Shown: piece by piece, positions 14,558-16,053 of the stretch | How positions within the stretch are numbered: position 1 is the stretch's first letter | Layout of the letters: each line of letters opens with the position of its first letter | Assembly: GCA_947631345.1 (NCBI GenBank) | Contig: CANRKW010000016.1 | Span: forward strand, 1-16,053 | Reading direction: 5' to 3' | Length of the DNA: 16,053 nt | Source: an uncultured Bacilli bacterium | GTDB taxonomy: Bacteria; Bacillota_I; Bacilli_A; RF39; UBA660 | Notes under the pieces: model-generated | Seen by the model: only the letters and a program-made list of their open reading frames with translations | Told to the model about the DNA's origin: nothing | Database searches by the model: none | Made by a program: the position numbers and the translations under genes

Positions 14558-16053
14558 TTAATTAATTAATTGTAACGCTTTACATTTTATACTTTCTTCA
14601 TCAAAACCATAATAATTTATTAAATCGTTCATATTTCCTGAAGTACCTACTTCAAATCCATGCGACAAAAATGCTTTAGGCCTCGGAATATTCGGATTTG
14701 AAATAATCGAATTAGCAACATATTGAGATAAAACTTGAGGACTACCATTATAAACCATCATAATCGGTGCATCATTAGTTATTAAAAAAGGTGCATATTT
14801 ATAAAATTCTTTGATATTTACAACATTAACAACATTTGCCAATATATTGTATTCTAATTCTAACTTTTTTGCTGCTTTAACACAATTTTCTAAAGTAAAT
14901 CCAGAAGAAATTATTAATAAATTTGGTTTATTACTCGCTTTATGAACAAAATATGCTCCAATATTATACTCATCACTTTTATCACGTTCTAAACTAATAC
15001 TTTCTTTACTTAAACGTATATAATTTAACCCTTTATTTTCTGTAAATACTTTTGAAAAAATATTATATAAATCAATTGCATCTGCTGGTTCATAAAAATT
15101 TAATTTTGGTATTCCCATAAGGGCAAGTGGTTGGGATACAGTTTGATGAGTTCTACCGTTTTGTCCCCCTTGAATACCAGGCCATACACCTAAAATTGTC
15201 ATATTGCTTTCACCTATATCTGCCGCATTAATTTGATCTAATGCTCTATAAATAAATGCTTCACCAAAGCATAGGCAAATTCTAGCATTTGGATTCTCAA
15301 TTGATATTCCATGACTCATTGCTACTGCATGTTGCTCTCTTATACCCGTATCAATAAAGTGCATAAATTTTTCATATCCTAATTCTTCTACTTCTGGTTT
15401 TCTATACAAATCTGGTGTAATATAATACATTTCTAAAAAATTATTATCTCCTACTTTAGATCTCAATTTTTCCAAATAATTTTCATGTGCAACTTGAGGT
15501 GAAACATTAGACACATTAGTTCTTATATCGAATACATCTGATCGAATTTTATGTTGCTCTTGAACATAAGATTTTGGCTTCGAAACCATATCTAAGGCAT
15601 ATTTTGAAATACTTTCATAACTAATCGATTCATTATTTAAGTTTTTTTTCATTTCTTCATAGCATTGCATTAAGCTTACCTTATCATTAACCGAAGATAA
15701 TGTATGGTAACCAGAATAATGATCTTCTGCACCCTTTAAACCATATCCTTTAATTGTATTAGCAATAACCATTGTTGGACATTTAATATCAGAAAGTTTT
15801 TTATAAACTTCCAAAATTTGTTCTATATCATGACCATTTTCAATTTCTAAAACATCCCAGCCATAACCTTCCCAGATTTTTTTAATATCATGGCCATCTG
15901 ATTCTTCTGTTGGTCGAGATAATTGTTTCTTATTTTTATCTAATATACATATTAAATTATTAAGATTTAAAGTCGTAGCGTGCCTTGCAGCTTCTTCTAC
16001 ATTTCCTTCTTGCTCTTCGCCATCACCTAAAAAGACTATAGTTTTTGCATCAA
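14558..16053 (-). CDS. transketolase-family enzyme (5' end outside window)
   Basis: This thiamine-diphosphate enzyme transfers two-carbon ketol units or acts on 1-deoxy-xylulose-like substrates. The frame is open to the right edge. It begins mid-domain with VFLGDGEEQEGNVEEA, the diphosphate/Mg-binding motif (16035-15988), so the N-terminal part is truncated by the window, not by mutation. Later come GIREQHAVAMSHGI, with the glutamate that activates the thiamine ring, AFIYRALDQI, and GRTHQTVSQP. Together these indicate both the diphosphate and pyrimidine domains in one chain. The last 100 residues form the usual C-terminal domain. A TTG at 15814 can be read as a start but lies inside the domain. 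The pairing with sugar-modifying genes suggests a dedicated pathway enzyme rather than the housekeeping copy. It might supply sedoheptulose 7-phosphate for the heptose genes, but they lie in another operon. Confidence 0.85.
   Translation of the reverse strand, partial: DAKTIVFLGDGEEQEGNVEEAARHATTLNLNNLICILDKNKKQLSRPTEESDGHDIKKIWEGYGWDVLEIENGHDIEQILEVYKKLSDIKCPTMVIANTIKGYGLKGAEDHYSGYHTLSSVNDKVSLMQCYEEMKKNLNNESISYESISKYALDMVSKPKSYVQEQHKIRSDVFDIRTNVSNVSPQVAHENYLEKLRSKVGDNNFLEMYYITPDLYRKPEVEELGYEKFMHFIDTGIREQHAVAMSHGISIENPNARICLCFGEAFIYRALDQINAADIGESNMTILGVWPGIQGGQNGRTHQTVSQPLALMGIPKLNFYEPADAIDLYNIFSKVFTENKGLNYIRLSKESISLERDKSDEYNIGAYFVHKASNKPNLLIISSGFTLENCVKAAKKLELEYNILANVVNVVNIKEFYKYAPFLITNDAPIMMVYNGSPQVLSQYVANSIISNPNIPRPKAFLSHGFEVGTSGNMNDLINYYGFDEESIKCKALQLIN

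Noticed and set aside
1..16053. CRISPR arrays, tRNA or rRNA genes, insertion sequences
   Set aside because: I saw no regularly spaced direct repeats, no tRNA-like cloverleaf or rRNA stretches and no transposase-like coding sequence by eye; a covariance-model scan would be needed to exclude small RNAs.

Overview
This window is very AT-rich and carries strong Shine-Dalgarno sites (GGAGG-type). Stop codons are standard: one gene ends in TGA and tryptophan is encoded by TGG. Together with a TagG/TagH-type polysaccharide exporter, this suggests a low-GC Bacillota-type bacterium, perhaps a gut clostridial or erysipelotrichial lineage. The genus cannot be fixed from the sequence. The whole stretch reads as part of a cell-surface polysaccharide locus. 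Every gene except one lies on the minus strand.

Layout, left to right. Positions 1-137 hold the N-terminus of a membrane protein (minus strand, runs off the window). It is divergent from the only plus-strand gene, a 627-residue two-domain glycosyltransferase (GT8-like plus GT2) at 284-2167. That gene converges on a four-gene minus-strand operon (6040 to 2187), with a shared bidirectional terminator between them. The operon encodes heptose kinase HddA, an SDR sugar-nucleotide epimerase/dehydratase, a fusion of heptose-1-phosphate guanylyltransferase (HddC-like) with GmhB phosphatase, and the isomerase GmhA. Together these are all the steps from sedoheptulose 7-phosphate to GDP-D-glycero-alpha-D-manno-heptose, plus one modifying enzyme. 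Next (8784 to 6300, minus) is a promoter-driven unit of ABC-2 permease, ABC ATPase and a GT2 glycosyltransferase, which would assemble and export the glycan.

The right-hand 7 kb is less ordinary. Reading in the direction of transcription, it holds a transketolase (5' end outside the window), a PP-loop ATPase resembling N-acetyl-sugar amidotransferases (WbpG/PseA), a radical SAM protein with six extra C-terminal cysteines, a small HExxH protein, and a class I aminoacyl-tRNA-synthetase-like protein with a degenerate HIGH motif and little room for an anticodon-binding domain. The last four overlap each other by 1 to 14 bases. A complete cysteinyl-tRNA synthetase follows with its own consensus promoter and two terminator-like hairpins.

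A working hypothesis is that the left and middle genes make and export a heptose-containing surface glycan. The tightly coupled right-hand cassette would then make an unusual sugar or amino-acid-derived decoration: transketolase for carbon skeleton transfer, PP-loop for ATP-dependent N or S insertion, radical SAM for a difficult bond, and the synthetase-like protein for amino-acid activation. I do not recognise this combination as a described pathway. Gaps between genes are all under 300 bases and hold promoters, terminators and one possible gene remnant.
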